DNA of 64,000 nt from Rhizobium rhizogenes (GCF_002005205.3 NZ_CP019702.2:372001-436000); one strand, 5' to 3'; counted from the first letter of the stretch, positions 1 to 9,198 are shown. Numbers and translations: made by a program. The notes: generated from the sequence alone by a model not told the origin.

Positions 1-39
1 GAGCAGATCATTGCGCGCCTGCGGGGAGATCGCAAATGA
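1..39 (+). CDS. C-terminal end of upstream ABC transporter gene (probable LivM-type permease), partial
   Basis: The first 13 codons of the window are open in frame 1 and end in TGA at 37-39, giving a basic tail EQIIARLRGDRK. The stop overlaps the next start as ATGA, the usual translational coupling inside ABC transporter operons. In liv-type operons the gene directly before livG is normally the permease livM, so this is probably its end. Nothing in 12 residues proves the family; the call rests on context. Confidence 0.5.
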   Translation, partial: EQIIARLRGDRK

Positions 40-800
40 GCGCCATTTTTGAAGTATCCGGCCTGCAGAAGAATTTCGGTGGCCTCGTCGTCACCAACAA
101 TGTCTCGCTGTCGCTATCGCCGGGAGACCGCACGGTGCTGATCGGCCCCAATGGCGCCGGCAAGACGACCTTCGTCAATCTCGTCACCGGCAATATAAAA
201 CCCTCTTCAGGCACGGTGCGCATCGCCGGCGAGGATGTGACAGGCCTCAGCGCCAGCCAGCGGGTGAAACGCGGCCTCGTCCGCTCGTTTCAGGTCACAC
301 GGCTGTTTCAGGATATGACGCCCGAGGAACATGTAGCGCTCGCCATTCTCCAGCGGGAGGGAAAGACCGGCCGGATTTTCGGCCGTTACCGCGCCATGCC
401 CGCGGTGACGAGCGAAGCACGCGACATTCTCGGCACGCTCGGCCTTCTGGCGCTTGCCGAAACAAGGGTGCGTGAAATCGCCTATGGCCAGCAGCGGCTG
501 ATCGAGATCGCGCTTGCCATGGCGCTTCGCCCGAAAATCCTGCTGCTCGACGAACCGGCCGCCGGCGTGCCTTCAACGGAAACCGCGCGCATCGAACAGG
601 CGCTCGACCGGCTGCCCGCCGACCTCGCGATTCTGATGATCGAGCACGACATGGATCTGGTTTTCCGCTTCGCCAAACGTGTGGTGGTGCTCGCCGCAGG
701 TGCGGTCATCTTCGACGGTTCGCCTGAAGACGTCACCAGCAATGCGGAAGTCCGCCAAGCCTATCTGGGAAGTTACGCCGATGCCCGCAGCGCCGCTTGA
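36..800 (+). CDS. livG: Branched-chain amino acid type (HAAT) ABC transporter ATP-binding protein, LivG-like
   Basis: Cytoplasmic ATPase that powers a hydrophobic amino-acid type ABC importer. The 254-residue protein has Walker A GPNGAGKT at about residues 37-44, a YGQQR signature (in place of LSGGQ) near 150-154, and Walker B ILLLDEP near 168-174. A LIVM-rich C-terminal end with the REI-AYGQQR-LIEIA arrangement is typical of LivG rather than of sugar or metal ATPases. The start ATG at 36 overlaps the stop of the preceding gene, and the 3' end overlaps livF by 20 bases, so the three genes form one operon. The substrate cannot be read from the ATPase; amides, urea or aromatic compounds are possible as well as Leu/Ile/Val. 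Confidence 0.9.
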   Translation: MSAIFEVSGLQKNFGGLVVTNNVSLSLSPGDRTVLIGPNGAGKTTFVNLVTGNIKPSSGTVRIAGEDVTGLSASQRVKRGLVRSFQVTRLFQDMTPEEHVALAILQREGKTGRIFGRYRAMPAVTSEARDILGTLGLLALAETRVREIAYGQQRLIEIALAMALRPKILLLDEPAAGVPSTETARIEQALDRLPADLAILMIEHDMDLVFRFAKRVVVLAAGAVIFDGSPEDVTSNAEVRQAYLGSYADARSAA

Positions 801-1497
801 AATCGTCAACCTCACCGCCGGTTATGGCCCCACCCGCGTCATCGAGGGCCTGTCGCTTTCGGTGCCATCAGGTTCGCGTTTTGCCGTTCTCGGCCGCAAC
901 GGCGTCGGCAAGACCAGCCTCTTCGCCACGCTGGCCGGCCAGACGAAACGTTTCGCCGGCGATATCCGCATCGGCGGGCAGGACATCGCCGCCTTGCCGA
1001 GTGCCGCCCGTGCCAAAGCCGGCCTCGGTTACGTGCCGCAGACGCGGGATGTTTTCCCGACGCTGACCGTCGAGGAGAACCTGTTCGTCGGCCTCAAGGG
1101 TCGACCGAAATCCGCGATCGAAGAAGCCTATACGCTGTTTCCGCGCCTGAAGGAGCGCCGCCGCAATCTCGGCTCGCAACTTTCCGGCGGCGAACAGCAG
1201 ATGCTCTCCACCGCCCGCACCATTCTCGGCCAGCCGCGCGTGCTGCTGCTCGACGAACCGCTCGAAGGCCTCGCCCCCGTCATCTGCGAGGAGCTGATGG
1301 CCGCCTTTTCCAAACTCGCCCAATCCGGTGAAATGACCATTCTTCTTGTGGAACAGCGCATCCAGATGGCCATTGACTTCGCCGACCACGCCATCATCAT
1401 GGAACGCGGCCGCATCGTCTGGGAAGGGCCGTCCAGCGAGCTTGCGGAGAACCCGGATATTATCGATACGCATCTTGGGGTTGGCGGACTTCACTGA
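781..1497 (+). CDS. livF: Branched-chain amino acid type ABC transporter ATP-binding protein, LivF-like
   Basis: Second ATPase of the same importer, expected to pair with LivG. The 238-residue protein starts MPAAPLEIVNL and has Walker A GRNGVGKT at about 38-45, the signature LSGGEQQ at 134-140, and Walker B VLLLDEP near 154-160 followed by LEGLAP, a LivF hallmark. I chose the ATG at 781 because it gives the family-typical length; the frame stays open upstream to 679, but that stretch only overlaps livG and is not LivF-like. It is the last gene of the operon: a palindromic repeat follows 10 bases after the stop and may protect or end the transcript. Confidence 0.9.
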   Translation: MPAAPLEIVNLTAGYGPTRVIEGLSLSVPSGSRFAVLGRNGVGKTSLFATLAGQTKRFAGDIRIGGQDIAALPSAARAKAGLGYVPQTRDVFPTLTVEENLFVGLKGRPKSAIEEAYTLFPRLKERRRNLGSQLSGGEQQMLSTARTILGQPRVLLLDEPLEGLAPVICEELMAAFSKLAQSGEMTILLVEQRIQMAIDFADHAIIMERGRIVWEGPSSELAENPDIIDTHLGVGGLH

Positions 1498-1507
1498 GTC
1501 CACCCAC

Positions 1508-1623
1508 CCTCATTCCTGTGCCTGTCACAGGAATCCAGCCAGCCCAAGTCCTTGGGCTAGAACGAGTCTCTCGCCGCGCAGACGCGCGTCGGCTGAATCC
1601 CTGTGACAAGCACAGGGATGAGG
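1508..1623. repeat. Palindromic intergenic mosaic repeat, type A, forward copy
   Basis: A 116-bp element with outer inverted arms (CCTCATTCCTGTG... and ...CACAGGGATGAGG). Inside are two shorter inverted modules: CAGCCCAAG-N-CTTGGGCT and a GCGCAGACGCGCG module. It closely matches the elements at 2011, 7989, 8996 and 17101. The structure fits the rhizobial RIME class of intergenic mosaic elements (family assignment from knowledge). Confidence 0.9.
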
Positions 1624-1666
1624 TGAGTGTGTGGTGACCGTCGGTGGCTTGGTCATAAGGCGTGGG

Positions 1667-1957
1667 TCACAGGCCATGCAGATGAGCAGATATATCACCC
1701 CAATCCGGATTGGTGCTTTCAATCAGATTGAGCTTCCATTGCCGCGGCCATTTCTTGATCGTTTTTTCGCGCGTAATAGCGCTCGTCAACAGGTCGTATT
1801 CCTCGAACCACACGAGCATCTTCACGCCATATCGCGAAGTAAAGCCGGGTGTTAGTTCATTCTGATGTTCGAAAATCCTGTTCGGCAAATCCTTCGTCAC
1901 ACCAGTATAGAGCGTGCCGTTTCGTTTGGATGCTAAAATATAAACGTAACCCTTCAT
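1667..1957 (-). CDS. Small GIY-YIG nuclease-domain protein
   Basis: A 96-residue single-domain protein of the GIY-YIG superfamily, close to the YhbQ/UPF0213 group. It begins MKGYVYILASK, where YVYI is the 'GIY' strand, followed by LYTG as the 'YIG' strand, then NRIFEH with the conserved Arg and His. A later EEYD...A-REK-KKW helix contains the likely metal-binding Glu and the basic patch typical of this subfamily. Its cellular role is unknown; family members are tied to DNA cleavage or repair. The gene is alone and lies between two direct copies of a palindromic repeat, 43 and 53 bases away, an arrangement that suggests association with the repeat. Confidence 0.85.
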   Translation of the reverse strand: MKGYVYILASKRNGTLYTGVTKDLPNRIFEHQNELTPGFTSRYGVKMLVWFEEYDLLTSAITREKTIKKWPRQWKLNLIESTNPDWGDISAHLHGL

Positions 1958-2010
1958 GTAAATGAACGTGCATCTTTCTGGATTACTTCACAAGGGAAAA
2001 CCCGCGCTCC

Positions 2011-2127
2011 CCTCATTCCTGTGCTCGTCACAGGAATCCAGTCAGCCCAAGTCCTTGGGCTGGAAGGACTCCCCTCGCCGCGCGGACGCGCGGCGGCTGG
2101 ATCCCTGTGACGAGCACAGGGATGAGG
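2011..2127. repeat. Palindromic intergenic mosaic repeat, type A, forward copy
   Basis: A 117-bp element in the same orientation and with the same modules as the copy at 1508: outer arms CCTCATTCCTGTG / CACAGGGATGAGG, inner CAGCCCAAGTCCTTGGGCTG and a CCGCGCGGACGCGCGG module. It lies between the GIY-YIG gene and the iolR promoter. Confidence 0.9.
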
Positions 2128-2185
2128 AGAGTATGCTGGCCATTCCTGCCCCAAATACCGTCCATCACTCATACCTCAAAAAACC

Positions 2186-2207
2186 CAATGGAATAAAAAT
2201 TCCATTG
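2186..2207. promoter_or_regulatory. Probable IolR operator upstream of iolR
   Basis: A perfect inverted repeat CAATGGAAT-N4-ATTCCATTG, 43 bases before the iolR start. Its core is GGAA-TAAAAA-TTCC, which matches the GGAA-N6-TTCC motif described for the RpiR-type IolR of Sinorhizobium meliloti. It probably provides autoregulation. Confidence 0.75.
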
Positions 2208-2250
2208 CAGTTAAAGTGCACACGATTTCAGTCTGCACAAAGGAACGACA

Positions 2251-3066
2251 ATGACGGCAATCGAGGCGCCAGAATCCGTAAAGGCTTTTGAGGAGCGGTT
2301 GCTCCAGGTCGCGGAGGGTTTGCCGAAACGATTGCGGCAATGCGCCGATTATGTCGCCTCCAATCAGGATCGCATCGCCGTTTCCACCGTCGCCGAAATG
2401 GCGGAAGGGGCTGGTGTGCAGCCTTCTGCCTTCATGCGTTTCTGCCAGATCATGGGCTTTTCCGGCTTTTCGGAAATGCAGCGGCTGTTCCGCGATTCCT
2501 ATGTCGGCGGCTGGCCGGATTATGCCACGCGACTCGACCATCTGCGTGAAAAGGGCGATGAAAGCGCCTCCGGCCTGCTTGCCGAATTCGTGGAGGCCGG
2601 CCGGTCCTCGCTGGAAATGCTGCTGAAATCGGTCGATACACGCCAGCTTGACGAGGCGGTTTCGGCTCTGGCCGGTGCGCGCACCGTGCATATTGTCGGA
2701 TTGCGGCGGTCTTTCCCGATTGCCAGCTACCTTGCCTATGCCTTCGAGAAGATGAAGGTGCCGGCGGTTCTGCACAGTGCGGTCGGCGGGCTCGGCAATA
2801 TCAGCGCCATTTCCCGCGACGACGCGCTGATCGCGATCACCTTTTCCCCCTACTCCGCCGAGACACTGGAACTGGCGGAAAACGCCCGCGCCAACGGTAT
2901 TCCGGTCGTGGCGCTCTCCGATTCCGCCGTCAATCCGCTGCGCAAATCCGGCGCGACGCTGCTGACCGTCACCGAGATCGATTTCGGCGCGTTCCGCTCG
3001 CTTTCCGCCACGCTCTGTCTGGCCATCACGCTGGCCGTGGCTGTGGGAACTCGCAAAACAGCCTGA
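2251..3066 (+). CDS. iolR: RpiR/MurR-family transcriptional regulator of inositol catabolism
   Basis: A 271-residue DNA-binding regulator. Residues about 15-85 form the RpiR helix-turn-helix (STVAEMAEGAGVQPSAFMRFCQIMGFSGFSEMQ), and residues about 125-265 form a SIS sugar-phosphate-binding domain (ARTVHIVGLRRSFPIASYLAYAF). In rhizobia the orthologue IolR represses iol genes until an inositol breakdown intermediate is bound. That role fits here because iolC, D, E and B follow on the same strand and a GGAA-N6-TTCC palindrome sits just upstream. The ATG at 2251 is preceded by AAAGGAAC at a suitable distance. The symbol is by context and family; sequence alone gives RpiR. Confidence 0.88.
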   Translation: MTAIEAPESVKAFEERLLQVAEGLPKRLRQCADYVASNQDRIAVSTVAEMAEGAGVQPSAFMRFCQIMGFSGFSEMQRLFRDSYVGGWPDYATRLDHLREKGDESASGLLAEFVEAGRSSLEMLLKSVDTRQLDEAVSALAGARTVHIVGLRRSFPIASYLAYAFEKMKVPAVLHSAVGGLGNISAISRDDALIAITFSPYSAETLELAENARANGIPVVALSDSAVNPLRKSGATLLTVTEIDFGAFRSLSATLCLAITLAVAVGTRKTA

Positions 3067-3112
3067 ATATTTTTATTGAAAACGGAAAAAATAGAATTTA
3101 TGATCCAAATCC

Positions 3113-3130
3113 ATGAAACGGACATTCCAT
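3113..3130. promoter_or_regulatory. Possible second, imperfect IolR site before iolC
   Basis: ATGAAA-CGGACA-TTCCAT keeps the 6+6+6 spacing of the operator at 2186 with one mismatch in the left arm (GAAA for GGAA). It lies about 145 bases upstream of the iolC start, between iolR and iolC, where an operon promoter would be expected. Confidence 0.4.
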
Positions 3131-3272
3131 CGTCGTCCGTCTCGTGACGGATGACAGTGGGCGGAGGAGGCTCACCGGAGCGGGATGGCGAAAGATGCGG
3201 GCGGCTTCGCCCGGTGTCGCTCCAAACATGTGAGGCAGGCCGCCGCGACAGGCGGCCCGAAGGAGGAACCTT

Positions 3273-5189
3273 TTGAAAAAACTTGATCTTATCACGATCG
3301 GGCGCTCGTCTGTCGACCTGTACGGTTCGCAGGTCGGCGGCCGTCTGGAGGACATGGCCTCCTTTGCCAAATATATCGGCGGCTCTCCGACCAACATCGC
3401 AGCCGGGGCTGCACGCCTTGGGCTCGCCAGCGCCGTCATCACCCGCGTTGGCGATGAGCATATGGGCCGCTTCATCCGCGAGCAGCTGGTACGCGAAGGC
3501 GTCGATGTGCGCGGCGTGAAGACGGACCCGGAGCGGCTGACCGCGCTGGTGCTGCTCGGCATTCGTGACCAGAACCAGTTCCCGCTGATTTTCTATCGCG
3601 AAAACTGTGCCGACATGGCGCTCAGCGAAGACGATATCGATCCCGCCTTCATTGCCGAAGCCGGCTGCATCTGCGCCACCGGCACGCATCTGTCGCATCC
3701 GAAGACGGAAGCGGCGGTGCTGAAGGCGCTGAAACTCGCCCGCGAAAATGGTGCGAAGACCGCGCTCGATATCGATTACCGGCCCAACCTCTGGGGTGTG
3801 GCCGGCCATGGCGATGGCGAAAGCCGTTTTGTCGAATCGCAGAAGGTCACCGCCAAGCTGCAATCCACCCTGCATCTGTTCGACCTGATCGTCGGCACGG
3901 AAGAGGAATTCCACATTGCCGGTGGTTCCACCGATACGCTGACCGCGTTGAAGGCCGTACGCAAGGTTTCGAATGCGACACTGGTGTGCAAACGCGGGCC
4001 GATGGGTGCTTCGGTTTTCGCCGGCGAAATTCCTGCCAGCCTCGACGATGGCGAGACGGGCGAAGGTTTTCCGATCGAGGTCTTCAACGTTCTGGGTGCC
4101 GGCGATGGCTTCATGGCCGGGCTGTTCCGTGGCTGGCTGCGCGGCGAAGACTGGCCGACGACGCTGAAATACGCCAATGCCTGCGGCGCTTTCGCCGTCT
4201 CCCGCCATGGCTGCACGCCCGCCTATCCGAGCTGGGAAGAGCTGCAATATTTCTTCAAGGCCGGCATTCGCAACAAGGCGCTGCGCAAGGACGAGGCGCT
4301 GGAGCAGGTGCACTGGTCCACCAACCGCAAGGGCGACTGGGACACGATGCGCGTCTTCGCCTTCGACCATCGCATGCAGCTGGAAGCCATCGCCGACGAG
4401 CTTGGCGTCAAGCACGAGCAGATCGGCGCTTTCAAGAAACTCTGCCTTCAGGCTGCGCAGCAGGTTGCCGGTGACAGGCCGGGTTACGGCATTCTCTGCG
4501 ACGGCCGCCTTGGCCGTGACGCCCTGTTTGCCGCCAGCGGTTCCGGTCTCTGGATCGGCCGCCCGGTAGAATGGCCGGGTTCGCGCCCGCTGACGCTGGA
4601 ACCCGATCTCGGCAAGGATTTCGGCGGACTTTCCGAATGGCCGCTTGAAAATGTCGTCAAGGTTCTGTGTTTCTATCATCCCGACGATACGGATGAGATG
4701 CGCGCCGCGCAGGAAGAGACCGTCATGCGTCTGTTCCAGGCGACACGCCGCAACCGGCTGGAAATGTTGCTGGAGGTCATTCCCTCCAAGGTCGGCCCGA
4801 CCGACGATTTGACCGCCGCCCGCATCGTCGAACGTTTTTACGAGATCGGGGTCTATCCCGACTGGTGGAAGCTGGAACCGATGAAGACCCGCGCCGCGTG
4901 GAAGAACGCCTGCGACGCGGTGCATCGCAACGATCCTTATGTGCGCGGCATCGTCGTTCTCGGTCTCGACGCGCCGCAAAGCGAGTTGGAAGAGAGCTTC
5001 CGCCTTGCCGCCGGTTTCGATCTGGTCAAAGGTTTCGCCGTTGGCCGCACGATTTTCGCGGATGCCGCCCGCAACTGGCTCGGTGGCAGGATGACCGATG
5101 AGGAAGCGGTAAAGGATATGGCGCAGCGTTATACCAGCCTGTGCCGCATTTGGGATGAGGCGCGCGCCAAAAAGGGAGAGGCAGCGTGA
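3273..5189 (+). CDS. iolC: 5-dehydro-2-deoxygluconokinase IolC fused to a DUF2090 aldolase-like domain
   Basis: Phosphorylates 2-deoxy-5-keto-gluconate, the fifth step of myo-inositol breakdown. Residues 1 to about 325 are a PfkB/ribokinase domain with the signature NVLGAGDGFMAG near 271-282, including the catalytic Asp of GAGD. Residues about 335-638 are a DUF2090 domain, the fused form usual in proteobacteria; this half resembles class I aldolases and is often annotated as 5-dehydro-2-deoxyphosphogluconate aldolase (IolJ activity), which is less certain. Translation starts at TTG (3273), decided by the strong AAGGAGGA ribosome site 6 bases upstream and the family-typical MKKLDLITIGRSSVDLYG beginning. 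The end overlaps iolD in GTGA. Confidence 0.93.
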   Translation: MKKLDLITIGRSSVDLYGSQVGGRLEDMASFAKYIGGSPTNIAAGAARLGLASAVITRVGDEHMGRFIREQLVREGVDVRGVKTDPERLTALVLLGIRDQNQFPLIFYRENCADMALSEDDIDPAFIAEAGCICATGTHLSHPKTEAAVLKALKLARENGAKTALDIDYRPNLWGVAGHGDGESRFVESQKVTAKLQSTLHLFDLIVGTEEEFHIAGGSTDTLTALKAVRKVSNATLVCKRGPMGASVFAGEIPASLDDGETGEGFPIEVFNVLGAGDGFMAGLFRGWLRGEDWPTTLKYANACGAFAVSRHGCTPAYPSWEELQYFFKAGIRNKALRKDEALEQVHWSTNRKGDWDTMRVFAFDHRMQLEAIADELGVKHEQIGAFKKLCLQAAQQVAGDRPGYGILCDGRLGRDALFAASGSGLWIGRPVEWPGSRPLTLEPDLGKDFGGLSEWPLENVVKVLCFYHPDDTDEMRAAQEETVMRLFQATRRNRLEMLLEVIPSKVGPTDDLTAARIVERFYEIGVYPDWWKLEPMKTRAAWKNACDAVHRNDPYVRGIVVLGLDAPQSELEESFRLAAGFDLVKGFAVGRTIFADAARNWLGGRMTDEEAVKDMAQRYTSLCRIWDEARAKKGEAA

Positions 5190-7012
5190 AGACAATCAGA
5201 ATGACGGCTGCGCAGGCCATGGTTCGTTACCTGGCAGCGCAGATGAATGAACACGGTGAAACCTACATTGCCGGCATGTGGGCCATTTTCGGCCATGGCA
5301 ATGTCGCCGGCATCGGCGAGGCGCTTTATGGCATCCGCGACGAACTGCCGACCTATCGTGGCCAGAACGAGCAATCCATGGCCCATGCGGCCATTGCCTA
5401 TTCGAAGCAGCTGCGTCGCCGCCGCGCCATGGCGGTCACCTCCTCCATCGGCCCCGGTGCGGCCAATATGGTGACGGCGGCAGCGCTGGCGCATGTCAAC
5501 CGCCTGCCGGTGCTGTTGATCCCCGGCGATGTCTTCGCCAATCGCGGCCCGGACCCGGTGCTGCAGCAGCTCGAAGATTTCGGCGACGGCACCATGACGG
5601 TGAATGACTGCTTCCGCCCGGTCAGCCGTTATTTCGACCGCATCATGCGGCCGGAACAGTTGCTGACAGCGCTTCCCCGCGCCATGCGCACCATGACGGA
5701 CCCGGCCGATTGCGGCCCCGTCACGCTCGCCTTCTGCCAGGATGTGCAGGCGGAAGCCTATGATTACCCTGTCAGCTTCTTCGAAAAGCGTGTCTGGCGT
5801 CAGCGTCGTCCTGAGCCGGATGTCGTGGAGTTCGAAGAAGCGGTCGCTGCACTTAAAGCAGCCAAGCACCCGATCATCGTTGCCGGCGGCGGCGTGCATT
5901 TTGCCGGCGCAACCGAGACGCTGAAGCGCTTTGCCGAAACCCATTCCATCCCCGTCGTTGAAACGCAGGCCGGCAAATCGGCGCTCGCCTGGGATCATGA
6001 TCTGAATTTCGGCCCCGTCGGCGTCACCGGTGCGGAAAGCGCCAATATCATCAGCGAGAAGGCCGATCTGGTCTTCGGTGTCGGCACACGTTTTCAGGAT
6101 TTCACGACAGGTTCATGGGCATTGTTCAAAAACCCGAACCGTAAAATTCTGGCGCTCAACGTTCAGCCCTATGACAGCGCCAAGCATGATGCGATCAGCC
6201 TGACGGCGGATGCGAAGATCGGGCTTGAAAAGCTCTCCGCAGCGCTTGGCAGCCACCGTTTTGCGGCGCCGGATGCCGGTCTCAAGGCTGCATGGTTTAA
6301 GAAAGCCGATGCCGATACGGCAGCGCCGGGCGAGGACAACGCCAACAGCCTGCCCACCGACATGCAGGTCATCGGCGCGGTGCAGCGCCAGTCGCGTGAC
6401 AATACCGTCGTCATGTGCGCCGCAGGCACCATGCCGGGTGAGTTGCATCAGCTGTGGAAATCCAGGCTGCCGCTCTCCTATCACATGGAATACGGCTTCT
6501 CCTGCATGGGCTATGAGGTTGCCGGCGGTCTCGGCATCAAGATGGCGGAACCGGACCGCGACGTGATCGTCATGGTCGGCGACGGCTCCTACATGATGAT
6601 GAATTCCGAGCTTGCGACATCGGTTGCCATGGGCGTGAAGATCACGCTCGTCATCACCGACAACAGGGGCTACGGCTGCATCAACCGCCTGCAGATGGAA
6701 ACCGGCGGCGCGGAGTTCAACAACCTCTACGCCCACACCAACGTCAACCCCATCGCCATCGATTTCGTCGCCCATGCCGGTTCGATGGGGGCGGATGCCC
6801 GCAAGGTTTCCACTATAACCGAGCTGGAAGAGGCGCTTGCCGCGGCCCGCGCCTCCAGCCGCACGACTGTCATCGTCATCGATACCGACCCTTACCCGAC
6901 GCCGCAGGCCGGCGGTCACTGGTGGGATGTCGCGGTGCCTGAAGTATCCGACCGCGCCGAAATCGGCCCGGCCCGCGCCCGTTATGAAAACCATGTCAAG
7001 GAAAGACAGTAA
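5186..7012 (+). CDS. iolD: 3D-(3,5/4)-trihydroxycyclohexane-1,2-dione hydrolase IolD
   Basis: Thiamine-diphosphate enzyme that opens the ring of diketo-inositol, giving 5-deoxyglucuronate. The 608-residue protein has the three-domain acetolactate-synthase-like layout: a pyrimidine-binding N-terminal domain with the ThDP-activating Glu in [11 protein letters not shown] (about residue 61), a central domain, and a PP domain with the [14 protein letters not shown]...DNRGYG cofactor/Mg motif near 465-495. The start codon is GTG at 5186, overlapping the iolC stop in GTGA, so translation is coupled. The iolE start follows one base after its TAA. Length and motifs leave little doubt about the assignment. 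Confidence 0.95.
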   Translation: MKTIRMTAAQAMVRYLAAQMNEHGETYIAGMWAIFGHGNVAGIGEALYGIRDELPTYRGQNEQSMAHAAIAYSKQLRRRRAMAVTSSIGPGAANMVTAAALAHVNRLPVLLIPGDVFANRGPDPVLQQLEDFGDGTMTVNDCFRPVSRYFDRIMRPEQLLTALPRAMRTMTDPADCGPVTLAFCQDVQAEAYDYPVSFFEKRVWRQRRPEPDVVEFEEAVAALKAAKHPIIVAGGGVHFAGATETLKRFAETHSIPVVETQAGKSALAWDHDLNFGPVGVTGAESANIISEKADLVFGVGTRFQDFTTGSWALFKNPNRKILALNVQPYDSAKHDAISLTADAKIGLEKLSAALGSHRFAAPDAGLKAAWFKKADADTAAPGEDNANSLPTDMQVIGAVQRQSRDNTVVMCAAGTMPGELHQLWKSRLPLSYHMEYGFSCMGYEVAGGLGIKMAEPDRDVIVMVGDGSYMMMNSELATSVAMGVKITLVITDNRGYGCINRLQMETGGAEFNNLYAHTNVNPIAIDFVAHAGSMGADARKVSTITELEEALAAARASSRTTVIVIDTDPYPTPQAGGHWWDVAVPEVSDRAEIGPARARYENHVKERQ

Positions 7013-7013
7013 G

Positions 7014-7922
7014 ATGATCCGTTACGGTACCAACCCGATTGCCTGGTCCAACGACGACGACCGCACGCTGGGCGCGCATATCAGCCTCGAACAATGCCTT
7101 GATGAGACCGCGAAGATCGGCTTCGACGGCATCGAGAAGGGCCACAAGTTCCCGACTGAGCCGGAAGGCCTGAAGGGCGTGCTTTCGCCGCGCGGCCTCT
7201 CCTTCGTCTCCGGCTGGCATTCGCTGAACCTTCTGACCGATGACATCGAATCCGAAAAGAAGGCGATGCAGCCGGCGCTTGACCTGCTGAAAGCCATGGG
7301 CTCGAAGGTCATCATCGTCTGCGAAACCTCCAACGCCATCCATGGCGATGACAACAAGGCGCTGGTCGACCGTCCGCGCCTTGCGGCCGAGGACTGGGCC
7401 AAATTCGGCGCGGGCGTCGAGGCGCTGGCCGCCTTTGCCGCAGAACAGGGTATCACCCTCGTTTATCACCACCACATGGGAACGGTGGTCGAGAGCGAAG
7501 AGGAAATCGATCTCCTGATGAAGCATACCGGCCCGAAGACGCATCTGCTGCTCGATACCGGCCATTGCCTGTTCGGCGGCGGCGATCCCGTGCGCGTCGC
7601 GCAGAAATACATGGGCCGTGTCGGCCATATCCATGCCAAGAATGTGCGCCCTGCCATTGCCGATCAGGTTCGGGGTGAGCGGCTCTCCTTCCTCGAAGGC
7701 GTTCGCCGTGGTGTGTTCACTGTTCCCGGCGACAGCGAAGGCGGCGTCAACTTCCCGCCGGTGCTGAAGGTGGCGGCCGAGCATGGTTACAGCGGCTGGC
7801 TGGTGATCGAGGCCGAACAGGACCCTGACGTGCGCAACCCGTTCGAATATCAGAGCCTGGGGCTGAAATCGCTGAAGGCTTTTGCGCGCGAGGCGGGGCT
7901 GGATAAGGCTCAGGCTGCTTGA
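7014..7922 (+). CDS. iolE: myo-inosose-2 dehydratase IolE
   Basis: Removes water from 2-keto-myo-inositol to give the diketone used by IolD. The 302-residue protein is a xylose-isomerase-like TIM barrel beginning [16 protein letters not shown], the usual IolE start. It carries metal-ligand regions [25 protein letters not shown] and [10 protein letters not shown], and ends with the [10 protein letters not shown] strand. I chose the ATG at 7014, one base after the iolD stop; the reading frame is open further upstream but only inside iolD. It completes the CDE block; a mosaic repeat separates it from iolB. Confidence 0.94.
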   Translation: MIRYGTNPIAWSNDDDRTLGAHISLEQCLDETAKIGFDGIEKGHKFPTEPEGLKGVLSPRGLSFVSGWHSLNLLTDDIESEKKAMQPALDLLKAMGSKVIIVCETSNAIHGDDNKALVDRPRLAAEDWAKFGAGVEALAAFAAEQGITLVYHHHMGTVVESEEEIDLLMKHTGPKTHLLLDTGHCLFGGGDPVRVAQKYMGRVGHIHAKNVRPAIADQVRGERLSFLEGVRRGVFTVPGDSEGGVNFPPVLKVAAEHGYSGWLVIEAEQDPDVRNPFEYQSLGLKSLKAFAREAGLDKAQAA

Positions 7923-7988
7923 GGCGTCGGGGGATAGCACCGGCATATGCGTCGTCCAAGGATCGCATATTCCGGCGCACCCCTTCTC

Positions 7989-8104
7989 CCTCATTCCTGT
8001 GCTCGTCACAGGAATCCAGCCGACGCGCGTCTGCGCGGCGAAAGACTCCTCTCAGCCCAATGACTTGGGCTGGCTGGATCCCTGTGACAAGCACAGGGAT
8101 GAGG
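7989..8104. repeat. Palindromic intergenic mosaic repeat, type A, inverted copy
   Basis: A 116-bp element with the same outer arms as the copy at 1508, but the inner modules come in reverse order (GACGCGCGTCTGCGCGG before CAGCCCAATGACTTGGGCTG). The whole element is therefore inserted in the opposite orientation. It sits inside the iol operon between iolE and iolB. Confidence 0.9.
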
Positions 8105-8169
8105 AAACCGAAACGTCACGTATAGCTCGCACGCCCATTCGCACTACTCACCAAAAAAGGAACACCACC

Positions 8170-8982
8170 ATGACCTCACTTCTGCGCAAGCCGGTCGCGA
8201 CCAGCGGCAAGGTGCATGATATCACGCCCCAAAGCGCGGATTGGGGTTATGTCGGTTTCGGCCTCTACCGCCTGAAGCCCGGCGAGACGGCGGCGGAAAA
8301 CACCGGCGATATGGAAGTCATCCTCGTGCTGGTGGAAGGCAAGGCGACGATTTCCGCAGGGGATAAGGACTTCGGTGAACTCGGCGACCGCATGAATGTG
8401 TTCGAGCGCAAGCCGCCGCACTGCGTCTATGTCCCGGCCGGCTCCGAATGGTCGCTGACTGCCACGACCGATTGCACCGTCGGCGTCTGCACCGCGCCCG
8501 GCGAAAAAGGCAGCCGCGAGGCGCAGCAGATAGGCCCCAATGGCGTGCAGCTGACCGAACGCGGCAAGGGCGCCAATACGCGTTATATCTTCCCCATCGC
8601 CATGGAAGAGCGCGACGTGGCCGACAGCCTGCTGGTGACGGAAGTCTTCACGCCGTCGGGCAACTGGTCGTCCTATCCGCCGCACCGGCATGACGAGGAT
8701 AACTACCCAGACATGACCTATCTGGAAGAGACCTATTATCATCGTCTCAACCCGGCGCAGGGTTTCGGCTTCCAGCGCGTCTTCACCGAAGACGGATCGC
8801 TGGATGAGACCATGGCGGTGTCGGACGGCGATGTCGTGCTGGTGCCCAAGGGCCACCACCCCTGCGGCGCGCCCTATGGTTATGAGATGTATTATCTGAA
8901 CGTGATGGCAGGGCCGATGCGCAAATGGCGCTTCAAGAACCACCCGGATCATGACTGGATTTTCAAGCGGGATAATCCGTAA
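8170..8982 (+). CDS. iolB: 5-deoxy-glucuronate isomerase IolB
   Basis: Isomerises 5-deoxy-glucuronate to 2-deoxy-5-keto-gluconate, the IolC substrate. The 270-residue protein is a KduI/IolB bicupin; the C-terminal cupin holds YPPHRHDEDNYPDMTYLEETYYHRLNP, with the metal-binding His/Glu set, and GDVVLVPKGHHPCGAPYGYEMYYLNVMAGP. The ATG at 8170 follows an AAAAGGAAC ribosome site; the open frame upstream lies in the repeat and is not coding. It shares strand with iolCDE and is probably co-transcribed through the 247-base repeat-containing gap, although a separate promoter after the repeat is possible. Confidence 0.94.
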   Translation: MTSLLRKPVATSGKVHDITPQSADWGYVGFGLYRLKPGETAAENTGDMEVILVLVEGKATISAGDKDFGELGDRMNVFERKPPHCVYVPAGSEWSLTATTDCTVGVCTAPGEKGSREAQQIGPNGVQLTERGKGANTRYIFPIAMEERDVADSLLVTEVFTPSGNWSSYPPHRHDEDNYPDMTYLEETYYHRLNPAQGFGFQRVFTEDGSLDETMAVSDGDVVLVPKGHHPCGAPYGYEMYYLNVMAGPMRKWRFKNHPDHDWIFKRDNP

Positions 8983-8995
8983 TTCACTCACCTAT

Positions 8996-9112
8996 CCTCA
9001 TTCCTGTGCTTGTCACAGGAATCCAGCCGGCGCGCGTCTGCGCAACGGGGAGAGTCTTCCCAGCCCAAGGACTTGGGCTGGCTGGATCCCTGTGACAAGC
9101 ACAGGGATGAGG
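8996..9112. repeat. Palindromic intergenic mosaic repeat, type A, inverted copy
   Basis: A 117-bp element in the same orientation as the copy at 7989, starting 13 bases after the iolB stop. Outer arms CCTCATTCCTGTG / CACAGGGATGAGG and inner CAGCCCAAGGACTTGGGCTG are all present. Its position directly after iolB would place a large hairpin at the 3' end of the iol transcript. Confidence 0.9.
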
Positions 9113-9198
9113 ACAGAGGGGGCTTTGTTTCGCCTGCCACATTTCAATAAACGCTCAATACGTTGATTTCATTCTAAAACTCTCGGGAGGAGAATAGC

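Noticed and set aside
2850..5195. A 781-codon open frame on the minus strand opposite iolC
   Set aside because: It is the antisense shadow of iolC in GC-rich DNA; the composition is Arg/Gly-rich with no family motif, whereas the plus strand encodes a clear IolC.
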